Origin: Pauljensenia sp018375675
GTDB taxonomy: Bacteria; Actinomycetota; Actinomycetes; Actinomycetales; Actinomycetaceae
Assembly: GCA_041432705.1 (NCBI GenBank)
Contig: JAPWAE010000012.1
Span: 1 to 57,828, forward strand
Length of the DNA stretch: 57,828 nt
Reading direction: 5' to 3'
How positions within the stretch are numbered: position 1 is the first letter of the stretch; each line of letters starts with the position of its first letter. Positions 24,079 to 31,703 of the stretch are shown here, piece by piece. The notes under the pieces are model-generated. The model searched no databases, was not told where the DNA came from, and saw only the letters and a program-made list of their open reading frames with translations. Both the position numbers and the translations under genes were made by a program.

Positions 24079-26904
24079 TTACTGTCCGGAGGTGTCTGTG
24101 AGCGTCCAGCGCTGCGACTTGGAGGTGTCGGAGCACTGCGAGATGACCGCCTGCGTGGCGTCGCGCGTCGTGTCGTCCGGGATCGTCAGGCACAGGCCGG
24201 ATGCACGGTTTTTGAGCTGGCCGTTCTCGTTGAGATCCCACATCTGGGATTCCAGAGCCGGGTAGCAGGTCCACATGTGCGCGACCGTGCCCTCCTTGGT
24301 GTAGCCGCCCAGGACGTCGACGCAGCGATCGCCGATGCGGATGTGCCCGTCACCCTCGTAGATGACAGTCTGCGCGGCGCTGCTCCCGGAGCAGTTGCTG
24401 TTCCACACGGGGGTGCCGTTGGATCCCTTCGGATCCTGGGAGGTCAGGCACTGGCCGAGGCCGTTGCGCAGCTGGCCGACGATCGTCGCGGGCACGAGGC
24501 CCGAGTCGTCCGCGTCGGTTGTGGCGGCATTGTCGGACGTGTCCACTGCTTGGGGTGCGAGAGCCGCGCGATCCGCAACCTTAGTGGGGGAGAAGACCAC
24601 CATGTCCCACGAGGCCAGGCGGCCCACGTTGAAGGTGATCGTCGTGCGGCCCTGCTCATCCGTGCCCGTCGTGAAGTTGAGGGGCGTCGGGCGGCCACCG
24701 TCGTCGTCAGGACTGACGGCGAAGATCGAACCGGGGATCGCTTCGCCGTCCTCCAAGTGGTAGGTGACGGACGTGTTATCGAAGGCGAGGATCGGCTTGG
24801 CGGCATTGCGCCAGTACTCGTCGTTGCCTTCGTTGTCGTTGGTGCGCAGGTTGATCAGGTGCAGGGCCGTGCCTGCGTTGGACGTCATGGTGTTCGCCCA
24901 GATCGTGTTCGCTGCGCCGTCCGTCGAGGTCGGTAGGCCCACGCCGTTCGTCGAGACCTCGACCTGGCGTTCCTTGCGCGTCAGGTTGTCGCCGAAGAGG
25001 AGGTTCTCGTAGGCGGTGGAGATGTTGTAGTAGTTCTTCATCCACGCCTGGAGGTCTGGGGACAGTCCTCGGCCGGATTCGGCGAAGAACTGATCGTCCA
25101 GCATGCGCCCGTAGTCGCCGAGCTCCAGGTGGTGCGCGCCGTTCGCCGCGAACGCCGCGTCCGCGAGCTTGACGGAATCCGCGTTGAACTCGCGGAACGT
25201 AATGCAGTCGATGTTGACGGGCGCGTACTTCTCGTACTTGTCGATCGGGAAGGAAATCGTGTGGGTGCCCGGCGTGAGCTCCACGTTGATGGAGATGTCT
25301 TCGCGCCAGTCGGAGGCACTCTCCGTCTTGTTGAAGGTGACGTACTTCAGGAGCTTCTGCTGACCCTTCTTGCCCATGTCGATCATCACCTGGTGGCTGG
25401 CGCCATCTGCCTGCGGGCTCGAGTAACGCGGCGAGAAGGTGAAGGTGCCTCCCTGGCCTGCGTCAACGGTGAAGGTGACGGCGTCGCCGTCCTTGGAAAT
25501 GCCCGAGGCGTAGGAGCCGCCCGATGCGGTGGGATCACCAGAGGTGATGGTGACGTCGCCGCTCACGCGCGCCTGGTCGGACTCGGCCTCGATGCGCACG
25601 CCGTTGTCGGCAGTGATTTCGGGGTGCCTGTACTCCTTGGCCGCTGCGTCCCAGTAGCGGGTCGTTGGATCGTAGTCGTTCGCGTAGGCGGTGACCACCA
25701 TCGGCTTCTTCGTGCCCGTGGCGCGCACGCCCTGCAGGTAGCTGGCGACCTGCGCGTTCGTCTCGTTGTTGTCCCACAGCTCCGTGTACAGGTATGTGGA
25801 TGAGCTGGGAATGACCTTGTCGTTTCCGGCGCCGTCCGGCAGGTTGATGCCCACCGCACCCTTCGTCTTCTCGGCGGTCTCGTTGACGAGCGCCGACAGG
25901 CCCTCGGTCAGGTTGAGCTTGTTGCCGGAAGCATCTTTCTTGACGGTCTGGCCGAGCGTGTCGATGTGCGTGCCGGTGAACTTGAATTCATCCTTCTGGT
26001 TCACGTATTGGCCGGTGATGTAGTCGCGCCAGCCCTTGTTGTTGACGTTCATCATCGTCATGTGGTTCTGGGGCTCGGGCGTGTTGGGGGGCAACTGGAC
26101 CCACCACTGGCTGCCGAAGTCGCGTTGCCAGTATGAGCCGTTGTCCTCGCGCAGGATCCAGTCTTCTTTGATGGCGCTTGTGTCGTAGCCGTCGTTGACC
26201 GCGTATGCCATGGAGTATGCCAGCGAGGCTGCACCAACCTCGTCAGCCTTGGTCACGTAGGTGTTGATGGTCGCAGCGGAGGCGTAGGTGTCTCGGTACC
26301 ACAGCGGCCACTCGTTCTTGAGGTCGCCTTTGGCGACGGGCTGCTCGTGGCGGTACTGCCAGTCGTAGTACTGGAAAGCGTTGAGGTGGTAGTCCTGGCT
26401 GAGCTTCGTGACATAGTCGGACGGCGTGTGGAAGAGGTAGGGCTCGTAGGTGGCGTTGTCGGCCAAGCCGTCGGGGGCGGTGGGCTTGAAGTGGGAGAGG
26501 TAGCCCATGCGTGGGAAGCGCGTCCAGCTGGTGGAGGCGTCGATGGCGGTCTCCGCGTGCGTGCCGTCCCCGCCGGTCGCGGTGACGAGGTACCCCTGGT
26601 TGTTCTCGCTTGGCGTCGTGTAGGTCCAGGTGGCCTTGCCGTTCGTTACGGTGGCGTCGCCCGACTCGATTTCGACGCCGAGGTGGCTGACGGAGAAGTG
26701 AACGGTTCCCCTGGTCGAGGCCTCGGCCGTTATCGTCGCCTGCTTACCCGGTTCGTGCGTGGACTTGTCCGTGTAGGCGCGGGTGACGTGCGCCGTGCCC
26801 GTGGCGGTGGCCGGTGTGCTGCTCGGCAGGGGCAGAGCGGTGGCGACGACCGCGGTGCCCAGGACGATGGCCGCGGGGATGGTCAGGGGATGTCGTGTCT
26901 CCAT
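24079..26904 (-). CDS. Secreted GH66 dextranase / cyclodextran glucanotransferase
   Basis: 941 residues. A signal peptide (about 1-34), a beta-sandwich (about 40-125), then the GH66 barrel. DYHLNAFQYYDWQYRHEQPV (171-190) is a family signature, D315 in THIDTLG the likely nucleophile and E375 in YTELW the acid. A carbohydrate-binding module like CBM35 (about 436-572) is inserted after the second catalytic residue, as in cycloisomaltooligosaccharide glucanotransferases. A C-terminal ricin-type CBM13 (about 815-941) with SQMW and SQRW ends the protein. It should act on alpha-1,6-glucan outside the cell. No LPxTG anchor. ATG 26904 was chosen because the signal peptide begins there; GAGGA lies 10 bases upstream. 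Confidence 0.85.
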   Translation of the reverse strand: METRHPLTIPAAIVLGTAVVATALPLPSSTPATATGTAHVTRAYTDKSTHEPGKQATITAEASTRGTVHFSVSHLGVEIESGDATVTNGKATWTYTTPSENNQGYLVTATGGDGTHAETAIDASTSWTRFPRMGYLSHFKPTAPDGLADNATYEPYLFHTPSDYVTKLSQDYHLNAFQYYDWQYRHEQPVAKGDLKNEWPLWYRDTYASAATINTYVTKADEVGAASLAYSMAYAVNDGYDTSAIKEDWILREDNGSYWQRDFGSQWWVQLPPNTPEPQNHMTMMNVNNKGWRDYITGQYVNQKDEFKFTGTHIDTLGQTVKKDASGNKLNLTEGLSALVNETAEKTKGAVGINLPDGAGNDKVIPSSSTYLYTELWDNNETNAQVASYLQGVRATGTKKPMVVTAYANDYDPTTRYWDAAAKEYRHPEITADNGVRIEAESDQARVSGDVTITSGDPTASGGSYASGISKDGDAVTFTVDAGQGGTFTFSPRYSSPQADGASHQVMIDMGKKGQQKLLKYVTFNKTESASDWREDISINVELTPGTHTISFPIDKYEKYAPVNIDCITFREFNADSVKLADAAFAANGAHHLELGDYGRMLDDQFFAESGRGLSPDLQAWMKNYYNISTAYENLLFGDNLTRKERQVEVSTNGVGLPTSTDGAANTIWANTMTSNAGTALHLINLRTNDNEGNDEYWRNAAKPILAFDNTSVTYHLEDGEAIPGSIFAVSPDDDGGRPTPLNFTTGTDEQGRTTITFNVGRLASWDMVVFSPTKVADRAALAPQAVDTSDNAATTDADDSGLVPATIVGQLRNGLGQCLTSQDPKGSNGTPVWNSNCSGSSAAQTVIYEGDGHIRIGDRCVDVLGGYTKEGTVAHMWTCYPALESQMWDLNENGQLKNRASGLCLTIPDDTTRDATQAVISQCSDTSKSQRWTLTDTSGQ

Positions 26905-27424
26905 GACGTGTGTGTCCTCGAAGTCGTTGACGGGACTGCCCGGTGGGGGAGTCATGCGCGTGAAAATGCGCCCATTCAACGGTAAAGCGATTTTTCAGTA
27001 AATTAACCGACAATATGGTCATGCTGAGCGAAAATGTCCCGCAGTGCGGACAAGTAAATTCGTAGATCGGTTGAATTTCTGAGTATTTGCCAGGTGTTGC
27101 GCGCTCGTGAGCTGCTGCTTTGGTCGCTGTACGGGGATGGGGTCTGTTGTTATTTTTCTGAAAGTGTCTAACAGAGTAGCGGTAGGGGAGTATCCTGAAA
27201 AGTTGGGTTTTCTGAGTCCGTTTCGCTCGCGCTGTTCTCATTGACGAGGCCGGGGCTGGGAAGCGGAGATAGCAGCCTCTCGGAGTGCGAGGGGCCGCAG
27301 ATGTGGGGTCGTGCCGTAAGCTGATTTGTGCGGTCCGAACATCAGGTTGATAGTGGGCTTGCAGAGATGAAATAGACCAAGTTGGGGTGCAGCTCATGCG
27401 CTCTACGCCGGAAATGAGGACACC
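26905..27424. other. Gene-free divergent intergenic region (520 bp)
   Basis: No convincing gene. AT-richer than its surroundings near 26980-27240. It contains an 18-bp imperfect palindrome TGTCCCGCAGTGCGGACA (27035-27052), flanked by direct GTAAATT repeats (26998 and 27054), and one ACGAGGCCGGGG copy at 27244. It should hold the promoters of the GH66 gene and hsdM, but I could not fix a -35/-10 pair. Confidence 0.5.
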
Positions 27425-29005
27425 GTGGCGGCAGTGATCGAGCGAGCTGAGCTACACAAGACAATCTGGCGCATCGCCAACGACCTGCGCGGCAGCGTGG
27501 ACGGGTGGGATTTCAAGAGCTACGTCCTGGGCTTCCTGTTCTACCGCTTCATCTCGGAGAACCTGACGGACTACGTGAACGCCTCCGAGCGCGCGGCGAT
27601 CCTCGCTGAAGGTGGAACCCCTGAAGAGGCCGCGGCCTTCGATTACGCGACCCTCAGCAACGAGGATGCGGAAGCGGCGCGTGAAGGCATCGTCAAGGAA
27701 AAGGGCTTCTTCATTCGCCCGTCTGACCTGTTTGGAAACGTGCGCGCTCAGGCTTCCGGTGACGAGAACCTGAATGAGACCCTCTCCTACGCCTTCCGCT
27801 TCATTGAGAACTCGGCGCGGGGCAGCGGCTCCGAGTCTGACCTGCGTGGCCTCTTCGACGACGTGGATGTGAACTCCACGAAGCTTGGGAACACGGTTGC
27901 CCAGCGTAACGCGAAGCTCGTGAAGATCATGGACGCCGTCGGCGATCTGCCTCTGGAGCACGGTGCTGCGCAGATCGATGCTTTCGGTGATGCCTACGAG
28001 TACCTGATGACCATGTATGCCTCAAGCGCGGGCAAGTCGGGCGGCGAGTTCTACACGCCCCAGGAGGTCGCAGAGGTCCTCGCGACCCTCGCTCTGGATG
28101 GGCGCTCCGACGTGGCGCGTGTGTATGACCCCTGCGCGGGTTCGGGGTCGCTGCTGCTGAAGTTCGCGAAGCTTCTCGGGCCGTCGAGTAGTCGTCAGTA
28201 TTTCGGCCAGGAGATCAACCTGACGACGTACAACCTGTGCCGCATCAACATGTTCCTGCACGACGTCAACTTCTCGAACTTCGACATCGCGCTGGGGGAC
28301 ACCCTGACGGAACCCGCCCACTGGGACGATCAGCCTTTCGACGCGATCGTCTCTAATCCTCCGTATTCGACGAAGTGGGTGGGCAAGGACGACATCGCTC
28401 TCATTAATGATCCGCGCTTCGCGCCGGCGGGGGTTCTGGCGCCCAAGTCCAAGGCCGACCTGGCCTTCACCATGCACATGCTGCACTGGCTGGCAGAGGA
28501 TGGGACGGCAGCGATCGTCGAGTTCCCGGGCGTCCTGTACCGCGGTGCCGCCGAGGGGAAGATCCGCAAATACCTGGTGGAAAACAACTTCGTGCATGCG
28601 GTCATCCAGCTGCCGCCGGACCTGTTCTTCGGGACGACGATCGCGACCTGCATCATCGTGCTCAAGAAGGCGCGTCCCGATCACAGCGTTCTCTTCGTGG
28701 ATGCGTCCGCCGAGTGCGTGCGAGAGGGTAACAAGAATCGCCTGACGGAGGAGAACCAGCAGCGTATCCTCTCCCTGGTATCACAGCGCCAGGCGGTGGA
28801 CCATGTGGCCGCTCTGGTGTCGATCGACGACATTAAGAGCAACGACTGGAACCTGTCGGTGTCCTCCTACGTCGAGCCCGAGGATACGCGCGAGCAGGTG
28901 GACATCGTCGAGTTGAACACTCGGATCGCCGGCATTGTGGAGCGTCAGCGCGAGCTGCGCGCCTCCATCGACGCGATCGTCGCAGAACTGGAGGCCGACC
29001 AATGA
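27425..29005 (+). CDS. hsdM: Type I R-M methyltransferase subunit HsdM
   Basis: 526 residues. The N-terminal helical HsdM domain (about 5-165) is followed by an adenine-N6 methyltransferase with DPCAGSG (235-241) and catalytic NPPY (311-314), then FFGTTIATCIIVLKK. With HsdS it protects host DNA and forms the core of the restriction complex. GTG start with GAGGA just upstream. It overlaps hsdS by ATGA. Confidence 0.93.
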   Translation: MAAVIERAELHKTIWRIANDLRGSVDGWDFKSYVLGFLFYRFISENLTDYVNASERAAILAEGGTPEEAAAFDYATLSNEDAEAAREGIVKEKGFFIRPSDLFGNVRAQASGDENLNETLSYAFRFIENSARGSGSESDLRGLFDDVDVNSTKLGNTVAQRNAKLVKIMDAVGDLPLEHGAAQIDAFGDAYEYLMTMYASSAGKSGGEFYTPQEVAEVLATLALDGRSDVARVYDPCAGSGSLLLKFAKLLGPSSSRQYFGQEINLTTYNLCRINMFLHDVNFSNFDIALGDTLTEPAHWDDQPFDAIVSNPPYSTKWVGKDDIALINDPRFAPAGVLAPKSKADLAFTMHMLHWLAEDGTAAIVEFPGVLYRGAAEGKIRKYLVENNFVHAVIQLPPDLFFGTTIATCIIVLKKARPDHSVLFVDASAECVREGNKNRLTEENQQRILSLVSQRQAVDHVAALVSIDDIKSNDWNLSVSSYVEPEDTREQVDIVELNTRIAGIVERQRELRASIDAIVAELEADQ

Positions 29006-30282
29006 GCCGCCTCGCCGAGCTGATCGAGGAGCTATGCCCGGATGGGGTGGAATATCGACCCCTGGGAGAGGTTGCCGATTTGCAGCGTGGCAGCGGGATG
29101 CCGAAGAAGCTTTTTGTCGATGAAGGTATTCCTGCTATTCATTACGGGCATATCTTCATGAAGTATGGCATTCATACGAAGTGTGCTGCTGCCTATTTGG
29201 CTCCTGAAGACGCGGATAAATTGACTCACGTGTATCCGGGTGATCTGGTGGTGGCCAACACGAGTGAGAATCTTGAAGATGTGGGTAAGGGGGTTGTGTG
29301 GCTCGGTGATGTAGAGGGCGTCACGGGAGGCCATGCAACTGTGGTGCGCTCTCTTGCGGTTGATACTGTCTTTCTTAGTTATTATCTCCGCACTGAAGAC
29401 TTTGCGCTAAAAAAACGCAAGTACGCCCAGGGGACGAAAGTTATTGAGCTCTCTGCTGCGAACTTGTCCAAAATTGATATTCCTGTTCCTCCGCTGGAAG
29501 TGCAGCGAGAGATCGTGAGAATATTGGATCAGTTCACGACGCTGGAAGCGGAGTTGGAAGCGGAGTTGGAAGCGGAGTTGGAAGCCAGGCGGGCCCAGTA
29601 TGAGCACTACCGCAACCACTTGCTTAGTATAACCGCGATGAAACAACGCTGTGGTGAGATTCCTGTGCGTAAGCTAGGTGAGGTTGGGGCATTTTATGGG
29701 GGGCTCACAGGGAAGACGAAAGCTGATTTTATTGAGTCTCCTGATGCGAGTGCTTTTGTTACGTATAAGGAAATTTATAGTCTCATTGAGATTAGTGACA
29801 TTCCTGTGGGTCGCGTTCAAGTCGCAGACGATGAGAAACAATTAACGCTCGAGTATGGGGATGTTCTGTTCACTGGTTCATCAGAGAGTCGTGAAGAGGT
29901 TGGCATGACCGCTGTTGTGACAGGTGAGTTTTCTCAGCCTGTGTATTTGAATTCCTTCTCCATTTGTTTCCGATGGTCTGAGAACCTTTTTGATCCGGGC
30001 TATGCGAAGCATATGTTTAATTCGCCAGAAATTCGTCGTGAGATTCAACGATGTGCGAGTGGTGTTACTAGGTTTAATCTGTCGAAGAAACGCCTGGAGA
30101 AGATTTTTATCCCCGTTCCTCCTCTGGAGGCGCAGCGCGAAATCGCGCTAATCCTGGACCACTTTGACGCTCTCGTCAACGAGATCTCCTCGGGCCTGCC
30201 CGCCGAGATCGCTGCTCGCCGCGCCCAGTACGAGCATTACAGGGATCGTCTGCTGTCCTTCCCCGAGAAGAAGGCCGAATAA
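29002..30282 (+). CDS. hsdS: Type I R-M specificity subunit HsdS
   Basis: 426 residues in the classical two-domain plan: target-recognition domain 1 (about 12-165), a central conserved helix, domain 2 (about 215-370) and a C-terminal conserved helix. The conserved ends repeat (ARRAQYEHYRNHLLS and ARRAQYEHYRDRLLS). The central helix contains a repeated Leu-Glu-Ala-Glu unit coded by 12-bp DNA repeats. The recognition domains are much lower in GC than the conserved parts and flanking genes, a sign of domain exchange by transfer. Translation is coupled to hsdM. Confidence 0.92.
   Translation: MSRLAELIEELCPDGVEYRPLGEVADLQRGSGMPKKLFVDEGIPAIHYGHIFMKYGIHTKCAAAYLAPEDADKLTHVYPGDLVVANTSENLEDVGKGVVWLGDVEGVTGGHATVVRSLAVDTVFLSYYLRTEDFALKKRKYAQGTKVIELSAANLSKIDIPVPPLEVQREIVRILDQFTTLEAELEAELEAELEARRAQYEHYRNHLLSITAMKQRCGEIPVRKLGEVGAFYGGLTGKTKADFIESPDASAFVTYKEIYSLIEISDIPVGRVQVADDEKQLTLEYGDVLFTGSSESREEVGMTAVVTGEFSQPVYLNSFSICFRWSENLFDPGYAKHMFNSPEIRREIQRCASGVTRFNLSKKRLEKIFIPVPPLEAQREIALILDHFDALVNEISSGLPAEIAARRAQYEHYRDRLLSFPEKKAE
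29544..29586 (+). repeat. 12-bp tandem repeat in hsdS central spacer
   Basis: GGAAGCGGAGTT occurs three times (29544, 29556, 29568), followed by a partial copy from 29580. The unit adds four residues to the helix between the two recognition domains. Confidence 0.9.
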
Positions 30283-30285
30283 CGA

Positions 30286-30320
30286 ACTGAGGGGGCGGGT
30301 GTTAGCCCCGCCCCCTCAGT
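30286..30320. terminator. Bidirectional terminator after hsdS
   Basis: A perfect 14-bp stem (30286-30299 with 30307-30320) with a 7-nt loop. It separates hsdS from the converging DUF2188 gene, so hsdR is not cotranscribed with hsdMS. Confidence 0.75.
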
Positions 30321-30325
30321 GGTAA

Positions 30326-30553
30326 CTAGCCCCTGCTTCGACGGGGATCGTTCCCAGGCTTGATGGTGTCCTGGGCGCGGATTTTCCCGTTCTCTCCTCG
30401 CGTCCGCATTTCGCCGCCACCCTGATTAGCCAGAATGTCGCGTGCGCGCTGCTGAGCAGCTGCCTGCGTTGGTTCAACCGCGGATGCTCTGGATGCGTCC
30501 GGATCGAACACGCCCCATCCGTCGCCATGTCGGCGTACTTCACGAATGTTCAT
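30326..30553 (-). CDS. DUF2188-like small protein
   Basis: 75 residues with the DUF2188 pattern: HGDGWGVFDPDASRASAVEP (about 9-28), TQAAAQQRARDILANQGGGE and a C-terminal GKIRAQDTIKPGNDP. The family is common in bacteria near mobile and defence genes; function is unknown. ATG 30553 is preceded by AAAGGAGGTGACGA, an excellent ribosome site. It lies antisense between hsdS and hsdR. Confidence 0.75.
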   Translation of the reverse strand: MNIREVRRHGDGWGVFDPDASRASAVEPTQAAAQQRARDILANQGGGEMRTRGENGKIRAQDTIKPGNDPRRSRG

Positions 30554-31023
30554 TCGTCACCTCCTTTCTCCTATGTAGGGAGGGTAGGAGGAGGCATGCA
30601 CATCTGCGTCCAGTCCATCTGCAAATGCCGAACAGCCGGTGCTCGATTCCGTGTAGCTGCTTCGACTGCGCACGTAGCTCTCTTCTGTGGCTTTTGAAGT
30701 GATTTCTCGAGACGTTGATATTCCGCGGAAAAGACTTCGGGCAGTAGGAGCCTGGCTGGGGAATGACGTGCAGGACTCATTGTTTGCGGGCAGTTTTTCC
30801 TCCGACAGGGCCCTCGAATACACGTGTTCCCCTCGCACATGTGCGAGGGGAACACGAGGGCGTGACTTCAGCTTGCCGTCCACGAGTGGACTATTACGAG
30901 GCCCTGTTTTGTCGGGTTTCGCGGTCACCCCTCGGTGTGCGAGGGGCCCATGTCAGCCCTTGCCCTGGTGGTCATTTTAGTGTCCATAGTGGCACCAGAG
31001 CAAAATGGGGCGCCGTTAGGCAA
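30554..31023. other. Gene-free interval with palindromes inside the hsd locus
   Basis: 470 bp without a convincing gene. Short frames exist on both strands but have no family resemblance or good starts. It contains the palindromes at 30823-30856 and 30926-30948 described separately. Confidence 0.45.
30823..30856. repeat. 34-bp perfect palindrome
   Basis: A perfect inverted repeat with half-site CGTGTTCCCCTCGCACA. A related stem, CCCCTCG-GTGTG-CGAGGGG, lies about 100 bp away at 30928-30946. Both resemble the stem of type I-E CRISPR repeats, but no array is present. Confidence 0.7.
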
Positions 31024-31473
31024 TCATGCGAAAACGGGGTGTTGCAGGTAGTAGCTCTGCATTGTTTCCTGTGTGATAACTGCATTCGAGGGATCGGATG
31101 GCGACAGTCCTTCGCGTGCATTCAGCCAGGGCGATTCAAGGTGCGTCCGTTCACTCAGCTCGGCACCTGTCATGTCGCCCAGTGCAGAACACACGCTATC
31201 GATGAGAGCGCGTTCAGCATCGGTGAGAGCAGACGAGTCGCCGGACACCAGTTCGCCCGGACGAATCAGGAACATGCCGCGATGCAGGGCATAGAGTTCG
31301 GGAGCGACGGGTCCACCGCGCCACGCTTGGAAAGCTTCAGGGAAAAGTGGGGATCCGTACTGTGCGAGGTGTTGAGCCTGGGAATAGAAGGCAAGCTTCT
31401 GGAGCTTCATTGTCGGTACCGTATTGGTACGCTCCAGGATGTAGGCTGCGACATCAACGATTGACCGTGCCGT
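31024..31473 (-). CDS. Panacea-domain (SocA/DUF4065-like) antitoxin-type protein, ACG start
   Basis: 149 residues if started at ACG 31473. The sequence reads ARSIVDVAAYILERTNTVPT then MKLQKLAFYSQAQHLAQYG, the characteristic Panacea opening, and continues FPEAFQAWRGGPVAPELYALH. Panacea proteins are antitoxins that neutralise unrelated toxins, or adaptor-like proteins. GAGGAGG sits 8 bases before the ACG, the perfect distance, yet there is no ATG, GTG or TTG there; the first ATG (31410) would remove 21 conserved residues. Either a rare ACG start or a lost start codon. No toxin-like partner gene is visible alongside. Confidence 0.75.
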   Translation of the reverse strand, partial: TARSIVDVAAYILERTNTVPTMKLQKLAFYSQAQHLAQYGSPLFPEAFQAWRGGPVAPELYALHRGMFLIRPGELVSGDSSALTDAERALIDSVCSALGDMTGAELSERTHLESPWLNAREGLSPSDPSNAVITQETMQSYYLQHPVFA

Positions 31474-31703
31474 GTTGGTCTCCTCCTCTGCGTAGTTGCC
31501 ACGCGATTATACTCGGCGTTCAGGGCTATATCAGTCGGGTTGAACAGGCTTCAGGTTTGTCTCTCAGCTGACGCCGCGGTGCAGCATGGACGCAGATGAC
31601 GGTGGGTGACGTTAGCATCGGATTAACGCCACCACGCGGGAGGGAAACCTCCCCGATGCCAGCCCTGGCCTCGTGAATGAGACCCGTAGAGAAAGGAACG
31701 CGA

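Noticed and set aside
30823..30948. CRISPR array
   Set aside because: Only two repeat-like palindromes about 100 bp apart, not regularly spaced, and no cas gene; reported as a curiosity rather than an array.
30557..31020. Toxin partner for the Panacea gene
   Set aside because: Short frames here (for example minus-strand 30557-30928) run through palindromes, lack good starts and resemble no toxin family.
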